Positions 35,422 through 45,347 of a DNA stretch of 64,000 nucleotides are shown here, one piece after another. Source of the DNA: an uncultured Bradyrhizobium sp. GTDB lineage: Bacteria; Pseudomonadota; Alphaproteobacteria; Rhizobiales; Xanthobacteraceae. The notes under the pieces were generated by a model. It made no database searches. It worked only from the letters and a program-made list of their open reading frames with translations, and was not told the DNA's origin. Numbering within the stretch: the first letter of the stretch is position 1; each line of letters begins with the position of its first letter. The position numbers and the translations under genes were made by a program. The stretch covers positions 620,001 through 684,000 of the forward strand of contig NZ_CANSMR010000002.1 in NCBI RefSeq assembly GCF_947648125.1, written 5' to 3'.

Positions 35422-36153
35422 ATGTCCAATCGACTGAAGGGAAAGCGCGCCGTCGTCACCGCCGCGGCGGCAGGCATCGGGCGCGCATGCGCCGTGGCGT
35501 TCGCGCGCGAAGGCGCGACCGTGATCGCCACCGACATCAACGAGAGCGGGATCGCCACGCTCGGCAAGGAAGGCGTCGCCGAGACCGCCCGGCTCGACGT
35601 TCGCAGCACCGCAGACGTCAACGGCTTCGCCAAGCGCGTCGGCAAGATCGACATCCTGCTCAATGCGGCAGGCTTCGTGCATCACGGTACCATTCTGGAG
35701 TGCTCCGACGAAGACTTCGACTTTTCGTTCGACCTCAACGTCAAATCCATGCACCGGACCATCAAGGCGTTTCTGCCGGCGATGCTGGAAGGCGGAGGCG
35801 GCAGCATCGTCAACATCTCGTCCTGCGCGGCGTTGCGGCCGCCGGCCAACCGCTACGTCTACAGCGCGTCGAAGGCGGCGGTTTCACTGCTGACGCGCGC
35901 AGTTGCGCTCGACTTCATTACCCAGGGCATCCGCTGCAACAGCATCTGCCCGGGCACCGTGGAAACGCCATCGATGCTGGAGCGCGCAGCTGCCGCGGGC
36001 CCGGACGGACGCGAGAAGTTCGTCGCCCGCCAGAAGATGGGCCGGCTCGGCACCGCCGAGGAAATCGCGGCGATGGCGGTCTATCTCGCGAGCGACGAAG
36101 CCGCATTCACCACCGGCGTCGACATGGTCGTCGACGGCGGCTTCATGCTCTGA
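35422..36153 (+). CDS. SDR family oxidoreductase (DHRS6 / 2-keto-3-deoxy-L-fuconate dehydrogenase-like)
   Basis: 243 residues. The cofactor loop is TAAAAGIGRACA, followed by TDIN, the Asp of which favours NAD over NADP. The catalytic triad is Ser in NISSCAALRPP and Tyr-x3-Lys in YVYSASKAA; SICPGTVETPSM follows. The pattern is that of the DHRS6/BDH2 branch, which includes 2-keto-3-deoxy-L-fuconate dehydrogenase. AAGGAAG precedes the ATG. It is downstream of the dehydratase and 25 bp before another SDR gene, so it probably oxidises a sugar acid or a 2-keto-3-deoxy intermediate. Confidence 0.82.
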   Translation: MSNRLKGKRAVVTAAAAGIGRACAVAFAREGATVIATDINESGIATLGKEGVAETARLDVRSTADVNGFAKRVGKIDILLNAAGFVHHGTILECSDEDFDFSFDLNVKSMHRTIKAFLPAMLEGGGGSIVNISSCAALRPPANRYVYSASKAAVSLLTRAVALDFITQGIRCNSICPGTVETPSMLERAAAAGPDGREKFVARQKMGRLGTAEEIAAMAVYLASDEAAFTTGVDMVVDGGFML

Positions 36154-36178
36154 CGCCCCCGATCAAAGGCATTCAGCA

Positions 36179-36925
36179 ATGAACAAGATCGATCTCAACG
36201 GCCGCTGCGCCGTCGTCACCGGCGGCGCGCAAGGCTTCGGCCGCGCCATCACCGAGCGCTTCGTCGCATCCGGCGCCAGGGTCGCGATCTGGGACTTCGA
36301 CCAGCCGCTGGCCGAGAAGACCGCCAGGGCGATCGGCGAGAACGTGATCGCGGTCAAGACTGATGTCACCGACCCGGCCGCGGTCGACGCCGCACGCGAT
36401 CAGACGCTGCGGGCATTCGGCAAGATCGACATCCTCGTCAACAACGCCGGTATCACCGGAGCCAACAAGCCGGTCTGGGAAACCGATCTCGACGATTGGC
36501 GCAGGGTGATGCGCATCAATCTCGAGGGTCCCTTCATCTGCTGCAAGGCGATCGTGCCGACCATGATCGGCCAGAAATACGGCCGCATCGTCAACATCGC
36601 CTCGGTCGCCGGCAAGGAAGGCAATCCGAACGCCGCGCACTATTCGTCGTCGAAGGCCGGCCTGATCGCACTGACGAAATCGCTCGGCAAGGAGCTCGCG
36701 CAGCACGACATCCTGGTCAACGCGGTGACGCCAGCCGCGGCGAAGACCGCGATCTTCGACCAGATGACGCAAGCGCACATCGACTTCATGCTGTCGAAGA
36801 TTCCGAAGGCCCGCTTCGTGCAGGTCGAGGAGCTCGCCGCGATGGTGGCATGGCTGGCGTCGGAGGATTGCGCGTTCTCGACCGGCGCGGTGTTCGACAT
36901 CTCCGGCGGACGGGCGACCTACTGA
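36179..36925 (+). CDS. SDR family oxidoreductase
   Basis: 248 residues from the ATG at 36179, with AAAGG about 8 bases upstream. The Rossmann loop is TGGAQGFGRAI, NAG motif VNNAGITG, catalytic Ser in NIASVAGKEG, and YSSSKAG. The Asp in IWDFD suggests NAD. It is a classical SDR, perhaps a sugar or sugar-acid dehydrogenase, the last gene of the rightward unit. Its final 60 bp are repeated with 88 percent identity at 38151-38210, on the other side of an orphan membrane protein gene. Confidence 0.85.
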   Translation: MNKIDLNGRCAVVTGGAQGFGRAITERFVASGARVAIWDFDQPLAEKTARAIGENVIAVKTDVTDPAAVDAARDQTLRAFGKIDILVNNAGITGANKPVWETDLDDWRRVMRINLEGPFICCKAIVPTMIGQKYGRIVNIASVAGKEGNPNAAHYSSSKAGLIALTKSLGKELAQHDILVNAVTPAAAKTAIFDQMTQAHIDFMLSKIPKARFVQVEELAAMVAWLASEDCAFSTGAVFDISGGRATY

Positions 36926-36952
36926 GAGACCTTGGCAAGGTACCCGCCTATC

Positions 36953-37933
36953 CTACGATTTCGGCACGATTGCCGGCGTCGGGTGTGCGGTTCGCCAATG
37001 CGATCTCATCGCCTCGAACACCTGGGTGAAGGGAACGTTAAGGCCACGGAGGCGGCAGACCGCGGTCGATGGAGCCGCCGACGCCGCTCCGTGCGGAGCG
37101 AATTTGACCCATGCCGATTTTTCGCGGAGGTCAAGATTTCTGATATCGGCCCAAAGCACTCGCTTTCCGTCGCAATCCAGACCTTCGCGCGACAGGATGA
37201 TGCTCGGTTGTGGATCGCAAAAATTCCAGACGGCCCCCCCGATGCAGCCAAGGGGAACAAGAGCCAAAAGAAGTAAGCACACGATCTCTCTTGTTTTGAT
37301 ACCGACTTCTGATGTCTTGGTCCATGCGAACACAGGCAACAGAATGAACGCGCCGCCGCCCAACAAATAGAGCGAAATGCTGGGATAGAAGCCAAGCGTG
37401 CCGGTCTTCGCATCTTCTGCGTCGAGCTGCAAATCGTATAATCGAAGTGCAAGATAAATGACCGCTAGCAGGACGGGGAATGCACACACCACGAAGGTGA
37501 GCGCTCTGCGACTTGAGGCAACCGGAGGTACCCGTGGCAAGCCTTGGAGAAGCGGACCCAGCACCGGTTGACGCCATCGCCAGGCGGCGAGCTGCAGCAA
37601 GCCGGCATACATGCCGAGGCCGAAGAACGTCAGGATTGGATGGTTAGTGCCGAGGTCGATGGATGAATTCGCTATGGTAAGTGCAAATATCAGCACTCCC
37701 GATATCAGCCAGCCCATTCGGCTCACTTGCGCTTTGAAGTACCTGTCTGCCTCCTTTAGAGCACGCTCGCGCGCGTCGTCGGCGACAATGTAGCCGCTCG
37801 CTGCCGGGCCAAAGGGATAGTAGACAGCTTGGCCGGCAGGATCGGTCGTCCATCTCTCGCGATCGCTTTCGACCAACCTCTCGCTTGCCTCGATCGCCGT
37901 CAATTGGCAGCCCCTCAGCGCTTCCGAGTTCAT
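36953..37933 (-). CDS. Hypothetical polytopic membrane protein (orphan insert)
   Basis: 326 residues from the ATG at 37933 (MNSEALRG). Hydrophobic segments lie near residues 75-95, 105-120, 150-170, 185-210 and 220-240. They are followed by a ~75-residue soluble C-terminal part with IILSREGLDCDGKRVLWADIRNLDLREK, which resembles the small PH-like domain seen in bacterial membrane proteins. No family name can be given. The gene is oriented against its neighbours, has lower GC and different codon use, and is flanked by the intact end of an SDR gene on one side and a diverged copy of that end on the other. It was probably acquired. Confidence 0.6.
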   Translation of the reverse strand: MNSEALRGCQLTAIEASERLVESDRERWTTDPAGQAVYYPFGPAASGYIVADDARERALKEADRYFKAQVSRMGWLISGVLIFALTIANSSIDLGTNHPILTFFGLGMYAGLLQLAAWRWRQPVLGPLLQGLPRVPPVASSRRALTFVVCAFPVLLAVIYLALRLYDLQLDAEDAKTGTLGFYPSISLYLLGGGAFILLPVFAWTKTSEVGIKTREIVCLLLLALVPLGCIGGAVWNFCDPQPSIILSREGLDCDGKRVLWADIRNLDLREKSAWVKFAPHGAASAAPSTAVCRLRGLNVPFTQVFEAMRSHWRTAHPTPAIVPKS

Positions 37934-38150
37934 AGCCGACTTTGCATTCTTCGCGGGAAGCAATTTGGCCGCGTACGGTCTAATACAACGCTAACGAGAA
38001 TATGGAAGATCGTAGCTTCCACTAAAACTGTTGGGCGAACGGCCGCAATTGAGGCAATTCTTTCTGACCGGATTGACTCTTCGGCGACGGCGGCGGCGAT
38101 CCAAGTCGCGACCACCGCGCGGCTGTGGTCCGGATTGCTGCCAAACCTGA

Positions 38151-38210
38151 GATTGCACGTTCTCAACCGGCGCGGTGTTCGACATCTCCGGCGAGCGGGC
38201 GACGTGCTAA
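38151..38210 (+). pseudogene. Remnant 3' end of an SDR gene (duplicate of 36866-36925)
   Basis: These 60 bp align without gaps to the last 60 bp of the SDR gene at 36179-36925, with 7 mismatches. The frame still reads FSTGAVFDISG and ends in TAA. Nothing upstream of 38151 matches the SDR. It overlaps the stop of the leftward LysR gene by 4 bp. It marks either a partly deleted tandem SDR copy or the far boundary of an insertion. Confidence 0.75.
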
Positions 38211-39076
38211 CCCCCTCGCCTCGCCGGCTGCCGAAGCGCGGTGACGAGATGATCTGCGAGCAATGACGCCGCCCGCGCGAGGTTCGGCGCGCGGTGCAGG
38301 CGAATCTCTGCCCGCGGCAACCGCGGCATGCCGTCGCGCGTGGTCAGGCGGCGCAGCGTCGGCGGAAAGGTACCCGACTTGACCACGGTTACGGCAAGAC
38401 CCTGCGCCGCGATCGCCTCGACCGCGGACAGGCTGTGGCTGACAAAGGCGAGCCGCCACGGCCGGCTCGCCTGGTCCAGTGCCTGCATCGCCCAGCTTCG
38501 GAACAGGCAGCCCTGCGGATAGAGCGCAACCGGCAGCGGGTCGAGCTCCTCGACCCGATGCGTGGCGCTCGCAGCCCACACCGCCTGCTCAGTGCGCAGC
38601 AACTCGCCCTCACCCCGCCCCTCGGGATGCATCGCGATCACGAGGTCAAAGGCTTCGCCGAGCCGGTCCGTCATCGACGATGTCAGCCCGGTCTCCATCT
38701 CGACATGGATCAGCGGATAGTTGGCGATGAACTCCTTGAGCAGCGGCGGGACGAGCAGCGTCCCGTAATCGTCCATCACGCCAAGGCGTACCCGCCCGCC
38801 GGTGCCATGCTCACGCACGCGGCCGACCGCCTCCGCATTGAGGCTCAGAATGCGGCGGGCGTAACCGATTAGCCCCTCGCCGGCCGCGCTCAGGTCGACA
38901 CTGGACGTGCTGCGGTGAAACAGCTCGGCCTGCAGCCGCTCTTCCAGCCGCTTCACCTGCATGCTGACGGCGGATTGGGTCCGGTTCAGCGCCGCAGCGG
39001 CGCGGGTGAAGGAGCGATGATCCGCCACCGCGACAAAGGCTTGCAACAGATCCGGGTCCAGGACTGGCGCGCTCAT
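38207..39076 (-). CDS. LysR family transcriptional regulator
   Basis: 289 residues from the ATG at 39076; a GTG three bases earlier is possible. The HTH is LLQAFVAVADHRSFTRAAAALNRTQSAVSMQVKRLEERL, and the effector domain begins VRLGVMDDYG. It is divergent from the EamA transporter gene. The 94-bp gap contains a perfect GTTGATCAAC palindrome (39093-39102), a possible binding site, so it probably controls the transporter and itself. Confidence 0.92.
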   Translation of the reverse strand: MSAPVLDPDLLQAFVAVADHRSFTRAAAALNRTQSAVSMQVKRLEERLQAELFHRSTSSVDLSAAGEGLIGYARRILSLNAEAVGRVREHGTGGRVRLGVMDDYGTLLVPPLLKEFIANYPLIHVEMETGLTSSMTDRLGEAFDLVIAMHPEGRGEGELLRTEQAVWAASATHRVEELDPLPVALYPQGCLFRSWAMQALDQASRPWRLAFVSHSLSAVEAIAAQGLAVTVVKSGTFPPTLRRLTTRDGMPRLPRAEIRLHRAPNLARAASLLADHLVTALRQPARRGG

Positions 39077-39170
39077 CACAATCCGTGATTTGGTTGATCA
39101 ACTTTATTCCATTCATTGATTATCGGCCGTTCCCTAGATTGCGCAAGCAAAACAGAGGGATCGAAGCGGG

Positions 39171-40073
39171 ATGGGTGAGATCTGGGGGGTGTTGGCCGCG
39201 GTGGCGTCGAGTGCGCTCGGCGGAACCTCGATCGGGGCGACGCGGTTTCTGGTCGGCGCCATCGATCCGCTGGCGATCGGCGCGTTCCGCTTCGGCATCG
39301 GCGTCCTGCTGTTGCTGCCGCTGGCGCTGCTGCAGCGTGGAAGCTGGCCGCCGCGACGCGACTGGCCTGGCGTCGCCGGCCTCGGCCTGCTGTTCTTTGC
39401 GGCGTTTCCAATCCTGTTCAATGCTTCGCTGATCTTCACCACCGCAGCGCGCGGTGCGCTCGCGCTATCGACGCTGCCGTTGCTGACCATGCTGGTTGCC
39501 GCTGCGCTCGGCGCCGAGCCGCTCACCGCGCGAAAGACCACAGGCGTGCTGGTCACGATCCTCGGCGTCTCGATGGCGCTGCTCTCCGGCCTCGCCACGG
39601 CCCCGCCCGGCGCCTGGCGCGGAGATCTGTTGATGGTCGCAGCCGCACTGTGCATGGCGCTCTACAGCACCTGGTCGAAGCCCTATATCCGCCGCTCCGG
39701 CCCGATCCCCTTCACCACGCTCGCCATGGCGGCCGGTGCCGTGGTCCTCATTGTTGCCTCGCTACTGCGCGGCAGTTTCGCGCCGGTTGCCGGGTTCGGT
39801 GCGCCGCAATGGTTCGGCGCGACCTATCTCGGCGCGTTCGGTGCAGCACTCACCTTCTATCTCTGGGCCTTCGCGCTGGAGCGGACGACGCCGACCCGGG
39901 TGGCCGTATCAGTCACCGTCAATCCGATCGCCGCCTCGCTGGTCGGCGCGGCCCTGCTCGGCGAGCCGCTGAGCTGGAATCTGATGGCCGGCATCGTCAC
40001 CGTGTTTGCCGGCATCTGGATCGCGACGACCCAGCCGCAACAGGCACGCGCGGTCGCGCCGGATACACACTGA
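39171..40073 (+). CDS. DMT superfamily transporter (EamA family)
   Basis: 300 residues with about ten hydrophobic segments in two EamA repeats (first ~1-135, second ~150-290). The repeat motifs are GATRFLVGAIDPLAIGAFRFG and, in the second half, YLGAFGAALTFYLWAFALERTTPTRVAVSVTVNPIAASLVGAALLGEPL. The family exports amino acids, metabolites or toxic compounds. Divergent LysR regulator upstream. Substrate unknown. Confidence 0.88.
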   Translation: MGEIWGVLAAVASSALGGTSIGATRFLVGAIDPLAIGAFRFGIGVLLLLPLALLQRGSWPPRRDWPGVAGLGLLFFAAFPILFNASLIFTTAARGALALSTLPLLTMLVAAALGAEPLTARKTTGVLVTILGVSMALLSGLATAPPGAWRGDLLMVAAALCMALYSTWSKPYIRRSGPIPFTTLAMAAGAVVLIVASLLRGSFAPVAGFGAPQWFGATYLGAFGAALTFYLWAFALERTTPTRVAVSVTVNPIAASLVGAALLGEPLSWNLMAGIVTVFAGIWIATTQPQQARAVAPDTH

Positions 40074-40157
40074 CCCACGACCACGCGCCCGCAAGGCCGT
40101 CCGCGAATCCGTGCTAGCCTGAGGGTCCGGTCCAAACGAACCCGAGGCGGCACGCCA

Positions 40158-40838
40158 TTGAACATTTCCCTCTACGACGTCTCCGTCTGGGTGCTGCCGC
40201 TGGTGATCGCCATCACGTTTCACGAAGCGGCGCACGGCTTCGTCGCGCACCGGCTCGGCGACGACACCGCCTGGAAGCTCGGCCGCGTCAGCTTCAATCC
40301 GCTGAAGCATATCGATCCGTTCGGCACGCTCATCCTGCCCGCGATGCTGCTGTTCGCGCATTCGCCGTTCCTGTTCGGCTACGCCAAGCCGGTGCCGGTG
40401 AACTTCCGCAACCTCAACCATCCCAAGCTCGACATGGTGTGGGTGGCGCTGGCCGGCCCGGTCACCAACATCATCCTGGCAACCGCAGCGGCGCTGGCAT
40501 TCCACGCGCTGCCATTGGTTCCCGCAGATGCGGCAAAATGGACCGCGGATAATCTGAAAAACGCCTTCCTGATCAACATCGTGCTCGCGATCTTCAACAT
40601 GATGCCGATTCCGCCGCTGGATGGCGGCCGGGTCGCGGTCGGGCTGCTGCCGCGGCCGCTGGCGATCCCGCTCGCCCGGCTGGAGCCCTACGGCATGCTG
40701 ATCCTGATCGGGCTATTGATCCTGCTGCCCGTGATCGGCAAGCAGATCGGCCTAAATCTTGATGTTATTTCAACGATACTGCGAACTCTGACCGGCTATG
40801 TAATCAACGCCCTTCTCCTTATTACCGGAAACACATAG
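40158..40838 (+). CDS. Site-2 protease family membrane metalloprotease (M50)
   Basis: 226 residues from a TTG start at 40158; no ATG is found nearby in frame. The zinc motif His22-Glu-x2-His26 is in ITFHEAAHGFVAHRLGD, and the third ligand Asp is in PPLDGGRVA (about residue 155). There are four to six hydrophobic segments. The protein is the short form without PDZ domain, common in bacteria, whose substrates are mostly unknown. It would cleave proteins within the membrane. A small membrane protein gene follows after 81 bp. Confidence 0.88.
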   Translation: MNISLYDVSVWVLPLVIAITFHEAAHGFVAHRLGDDTAWKLGRVSFNPLKHIDPFGTLILPAMLLFAHSPFLFGYAKPVPVNFRNLNHPKLDMVWVALAGPVTNIILATAAALAFHALPLVPADAAKWTADNLKNAFLINIVLAIFNMMPIPPLDGGRVAVGLLPRPLAIPLARLEPYGMLILIGLLILLPVIGKQIGLNLDVISTILRTLTGYVINALLLITGNT

Positions 40839-40919
40839 CCTTGATTTGCGGATGACCCGATCGGAACATCGGAACCCAATCTTCCTACTCACGCGCAGGA
40901 ACGGGAACGCTTCGAGGCC

Positions 40920-41348
40920 ATGGTGATCAAAGCTGCCGATATGCTGATTGCACGACGCGCCGACACCCGCGCGCGCGCCGACTTTGCAACCTGGAAGATG
41001 ATGGCCAAGCTGAACGGCGCCTCCGCCCTGCCGCCCGAGGCGCAGAATTTCCTCGCCATCCACAAGAAGCTGCTGGACCAGATGAGCGACGGCGAGGCCA
41101 GCGAGGCGACGATCCAGGAGATGTATCGCACCTACTATGCGGAGATGGGCGGCGCCGGCAAAGCGCCCGAGGTTCCGGCACGCTCGCGCGAACCGGCCGC
41201 CGACACTGGCAACGTCACCGCGTTCCGCCGCCTGCCCGCCAAGAAGGCGGCCGCCGCTGCCCCGAACGCCAAGCGTCCGATGCCGGTGGCGCTGATCTTC
41301 GCCTGCCTCGTCGTGGTCTACGTCGCGATCCGCTACTACTGGAAATAG
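40920..41348 (+). CDS. Hypothetical protein with C-terminal membrane anchor
   Basis: 142 residues. Residues 1-75 are helical and charged (DMLIARRADTRARADFATWKMMAKLNG). A Pro/Ala-rich linker follows at ~80-120, and a final hydrophobic segment, PVALIFACLVVVYVAIRYYWK, anchors the C-terminus. The topology is that of a tail-anchored protein with its bulk in the cytoplasm. It follows the site-2 protease on the same strand, so it might be a partner or substrate, but this is only a guess from position. Confidence 0.6.
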   Translation: MVIKAADMLIARRADTRARADFATWKMMAKLNGASALPPEAQNFLAIHKKLLDQMSDGEASEATIQEMYRTYYAEMGGAGKAPEVPARSREPAADTGNVTAFRRLPAKKAAAAAPNAKRPMPVALIFACLVVVYVAIRYYWK

Positions 41349-41425
41349 AGCGGTCCGCGCTGCAAGCCATCCCTCGCTTTCATCATCTGCGCACGGACGC
41401 TGCGGCGTCCAGTCGCGCGTCACCG

Positions 41426-41474
41426 GAGCATGATCCGGAAAAGTGTGTATCGGTTTTCCGAAAGGATCATGCTC
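41426..41474. repeat. Dispersed 49-bp palindromic repeat
   Basis: GAGCATGATCC and GGATCATGCTC are perfect outer arms. GGAAAA and TTTTCC form an inner pair. This 'gagcatgatccggaaaa' element is frequent in Bradyrhizobium and other Rhizobiales intergenic regions. Confidence 0.75.
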
Positions 41475-41647
41475 AAAACAAAAAGATGGAGCGGGATGAT
41501 GATTCGAAGAAAAGTCATCCCGCTCGGGCCGCTCAATCGCCGCAGCGTGGAATATCGCGCGCGATCGATCGCGCCTGTGCCCTAGGCGATGCGCTCGATG
41601 CCGGGCATAATAAGGAACTCAAAAACAAAAATCATACTGGAGGAAAG

Positions 41648-42883
41648 ATGAAGCGTTCCAATGCAGCCTCGGTCAAGACAGCCTTGGTGATGACCACGAG
41701 CCTCGTGTTTGCCGGCAGCGCATCGGCGCAGACGATGGACAAGGTCGCCAAGGTCGGCGCCCTCGGCGATCAGTCCGGTCTCTATCAGGACATCGGCGGT
41801 CCCGGCTCGACGGTGGCGGCGCAGATGGCGATCGAGGATTCCGGGCTGCTGGCGAAGGGCTGGAAGATCGACCTGATCTCGGCCGATCACCAGAACAAGC
41901 CCGACGTCGCGGTCAACATCGGCAAGCAGTGGATCGATGTCGAGAAGGTCGACGTGTTCGTCGATCTCGCCGCCTCCAATGTCGGGCTCGCGATCGCCAA
42001 CCTCGCCAAGGACAAGAACGTTGTCAACCTCAACTCGGGCTCCGCCTCGTCCGACCTCACGGGCGCGCAGTGCTCACCGAACACGGTGCACTGGGTCTAC
42101 GACACCTACATGCTCGCCAACGGCACCGGCAAGGCGCTGGTGAAATCCGGCGGCGACAGCTGGTTCTTCCTCACCGCGGACTATGCGTTCGGCCAGGCAC
42201 TCGAGCGCGACACCTCGGCGGTCGTCACTGCGAACGGCGGCAAGGTGCTCGGCAGCGTCAAGCACCCGCTCAACAACGCAGACTTCTCGTCCTTCCTGCT
42301 GCAGGCGCAAAGCTCGAAAGCCAAGATCGTCGGTCTTGCCAATGCCGGCGGCGACACCACCAACGCAATCAAGCAGGCCGCCGAATTCGGTATCGTCTCG
42401 GGCGGCCAGAGGCTTGCGGGCATGCTGCTGTTCATTACCGACATCAACGCGCTCGGCCTCAACGTCGCGCAAGGCCTGAACTTCACCGAGACATTCTACT
42501 GGGACATGAACGATCAGACCCGCGCCTTCACCAAGCGTTTCATGGAGCGCTTCAAGAAGAACCCGCCGACCATGGTGCAGGCCGGCGTCTATTCCTCGCT
42601 GATCCATTACTTCAAGGCATTGGAAGCGCTCGGCGGCAATCCGCATGACGGCCGCGCCGTCGTCGCCAAGATGAAGGAGCTGCCGACCGACGATCCGCTG
42701 TTCGGCAAGGGGTCGATCCGGGTCGACGGCCGCAAGATCCACCCCGCCTATCTGTTCGAGGTGAAGAAGCCGTCGGAGTCGAAATATCCGTGGGACTATT
42801 ACAAGCTGGTGGCGACCATCCCCGCGGACGAAGCCTTCCTGCCGCTCGAGAAGAGCGCCTGCCCGCTGGTGAAGAAGAGCTGA
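41648..42883 (+). CDS. ABC transporter substrate-binding protein, branched-chain amino acid type (orphan)
   Basis: 411 residues from the ATG at 41648, preceded by GGAGGAAAG. A Sec signal peptide is present (KTALVMTTSLVFAGSASAQT, cleavage near residue 28). The mature part is a type-I periplasmic binding fold of the LivJ-like group (VGALGDQSGLYQDIGGPGS, FFLTADYAFGQALERD, FTETFYWDMNDQTRAF). Ligands of this group include amino acids, urea, aromatic acids and others. There are no permease or ATPase genes beside it, so it must work with a transporter encoded elsewhere. Confidence 0.9.
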   Translation: MKRSNAASVKTALVMTTSLVFAGSASAQTMDKVAKVGALGDQSGLYQDIGGPGSTVAAQMAIEDSGLLAKGWKIDLISADHQNKPDVAVNIGKQWIDVEKVDVFVDLAASNVGLAIANLAKDKNVVNLNSGSASSDLTGAQCSPNTVHWVYDTYMLANGTGKALVKSGGDSWFFLTADYAFGQALERDTSAVVTANGGKVLGSVKHPLNNADFSSFLLQAQSSKAKIVGLANAGGDTTNAIKQAAEFGIVSGGQRLAGMLLFITDINALGLNVAQGLNFTETFYWDMNDQTRAFTKRFMERFKKNPPTMVQAGVYSSLIHYFKALEALGGNPHDGRAVVAKMKELPTDDPLFGKGSIRVDGRKIHPAYLFEVKKPSESKYPWDYYKLVATIPADEAFLPLEKSACPLVKKS

Positions 42884-42889
42884 GACGCC

Positions 42890-42993
42890 GTCATTCCGGG
42901 CCTCGCGATACGAGCGCCCGGAGTTCATCGATCCGCCGAGCATGCGGCACAATGGATTCCGGGCTCGCGAACTTTGTCGCGCCCCGGAATGAC
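42890..42993. repeat. Dispersed end-palindrome repeat ('gtcattccggg..ggaatgac')
   Basis: The ends 'gtcattccgggcctcgcgat' and 'gcgccccggaatgac' are near reverse complements. It lies between two convergent genes and may end both transcripts. Related to the copy at 18876. Confidence 0.7.
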
Positions 42994-42998
42994 AACGG

Positions 42999-43793
42999 CT
43001 ACTTCTTCGGCTTGTTGAAAGTAACGGGAAGGGTGAAGGAGAATTGGTCCTCGGTCAGTCCAGCCGGCGGCGCAGGCACCGGATCGGAACGGTGGACCAT
43101 CGAGACCGCGGCGTCGTCGAACGCGGCATCTCCCGACGTTTCCATCACCGCAACGGACAAGACCTTGCCGAGACGATTGAGCACCAGGGCAAGCTTCACC
43201 TTGCCCTCCTTGGCCTTGACGTTCTCCGGGAACTTCTTGTGCAGGTCGAGATAGGCGCTGATCTTCTTGCCCCATTTGGCCGTCAGCGCGAGCTTGTCCT
43301 TGCCGATCCCGGGATTGGGCGCCTTCGTCGTCTCCGACTGACGCGCGTCCTCCAGCTTGGTTGGCGCAGCCGCTTCTGAAGCCTGCTGCGCTTCCTGGGC
43401 GTTGGTCTCGACCTTGGCGACCTTGACCTCGTCCTCCTTCTGCTTCTTGGCGGTGTCCTCCGTCACGATGCGATCGGGGTCGTCGGCCTCCATCGGCTTG
43501 GCCTGAGGCAGGTCGGTGTCCTTCACCTCTGCCTTCTGCTGCGCCATCTCCTGCACGGCCTGCTGCTCGTCAGCCGGCGCGCCGGGCGGTGCCGCATCAT
43601 CGGGCACATCCGGAGAGGCAAGCTCGACGGCGTATTCCGCGCCGGCGGCACCAAGCCCCTCGTCGCCGTCATCGCCGCGCAAATTCGTCAGCGCCAGCGC
43701 CGCGCCGCCCAGATGCAGCCCGACCGCCGTCACCGCGGCGATCACCCAGAGCCGCTTCGACGTCCGCAGGTCAAAATCGGGGTCGGTGGTCAT
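42999..43793 (-). CDS. tonB: TonB-family energy transducer
   Basis: 264 residues. One N-terminal membrane segment (LWVIAAVTAVGLHLGGAALAL, ~15-36) is followed by a long acidic and lysine-rich spacer (~50-160) that crosses the periplasm, and a C-terminal TonB-like domain (YLDLHKKFPENVKAKEGKVKLALVLNRLGKVLSVAVMETSG) that contacts the receptor. The spacer is rich in Glu, Lys and Gln rather than the Pro-Glu/Pro-Lys repeats of E. coli. It is the last gene of the iron uptake operon, 12 bp after ExbD. Confidence 0.88.
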   Translation of the reverse strand: MTTDPDFDLRTSKRLWVIAAVTAVGLHLGGAALALTNLRGDDGDEGLGAAGAEYAVELASPDVPDDAAPPGAPADEQQAVQEMAQQKAEVKDTDLPQAKPMEADDPDRIVTEDTAKKQKEDEVKVAKVETNAQEAQQASEAAAPTKLEDARQSETTKAPNPGIGKDKLALTAKWGKKISAYLDLHKKFPENVKAKEGKVKLALVLNRLGKVLSVAVMETSGDAAFDDAAVSMVHRSDPVPAPPAGLTEDQFSFTLPVTFNKPKK

Positions 43794-43805
43794 CGCTGTT
43801 CGCCG

Positions 43806-44270
43806 TCAGGGTTTGGCCGGCTCGGCCTGCGCCGGTGCGGACGCTCCCGGAACACCCTCGAGCGCAACCAGTTTGACATGCGTGTAGCCGCCGGAGCGCA
43901 AGAGCTCCATCACGCCCATCAGCTCGCCATAGGGCACCATGCGATCGGCCCGCAGGAACACGTACTTGTCCCTGCTCATGTCGGGCACCGCATCGAGCGA
44001 ATTGACCAGGTCGGCGCGCTTCACCGCGTTTTCCCCGATCGCCAGCGTCAGGTCCGGCTTGATGCTGACATAGGTCGGCTTGTCCGGCTTCTTCTGTGGC
44101 GTTGCGCTGGAGGTCGGCAGATCGATCGGCAGGTCGACGGTCGAGAGCGGCGCCGCCACCATGAAGATGATCAGCAGCACCAGCATCACGTCGATGAACG
44201 GCGTGACGTTGATCTCGTGGGATTCCTCGAAATCGTCATCGCCATCGTTCTCGGAGATCGAGACTGCCAT
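43806..44270 (-). CDS. exbD: ExbD family biopolymer transport protein
   Basis: 154 residues. The N-terminal motif EINVTPFIDVMLVLLIIFMVAAP holds the membrane helix and the essential Asp. A periplasmic domain follows (LPTSSATPQKKPDKPTYVSIK). It forms a proton channel with ExbB and drives TonB. It lies 3 bp after ExbB and 12 bp before TonB, so they are translated together. Confidence 0.93.
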   Translation of the reverse strand: MAVSISENDGDDDFEESHEINVTPFIDVMLVLLIIFMVAAPLSTVDLPIDLPTSSATPQKKPDKPTYVSIKPDLTLAIGENAVKRADLVNSLDAVPDMSRDKYVFLRADRMVPYGELMGVMELLRSGGYTHVKLVALEGVPGASAPAQAEPAKP

Positions 44271-44273
44271 CGC

Positions 44274-45344
<1,071 letters not shown>

Positions 45345-45347
45345 CAG

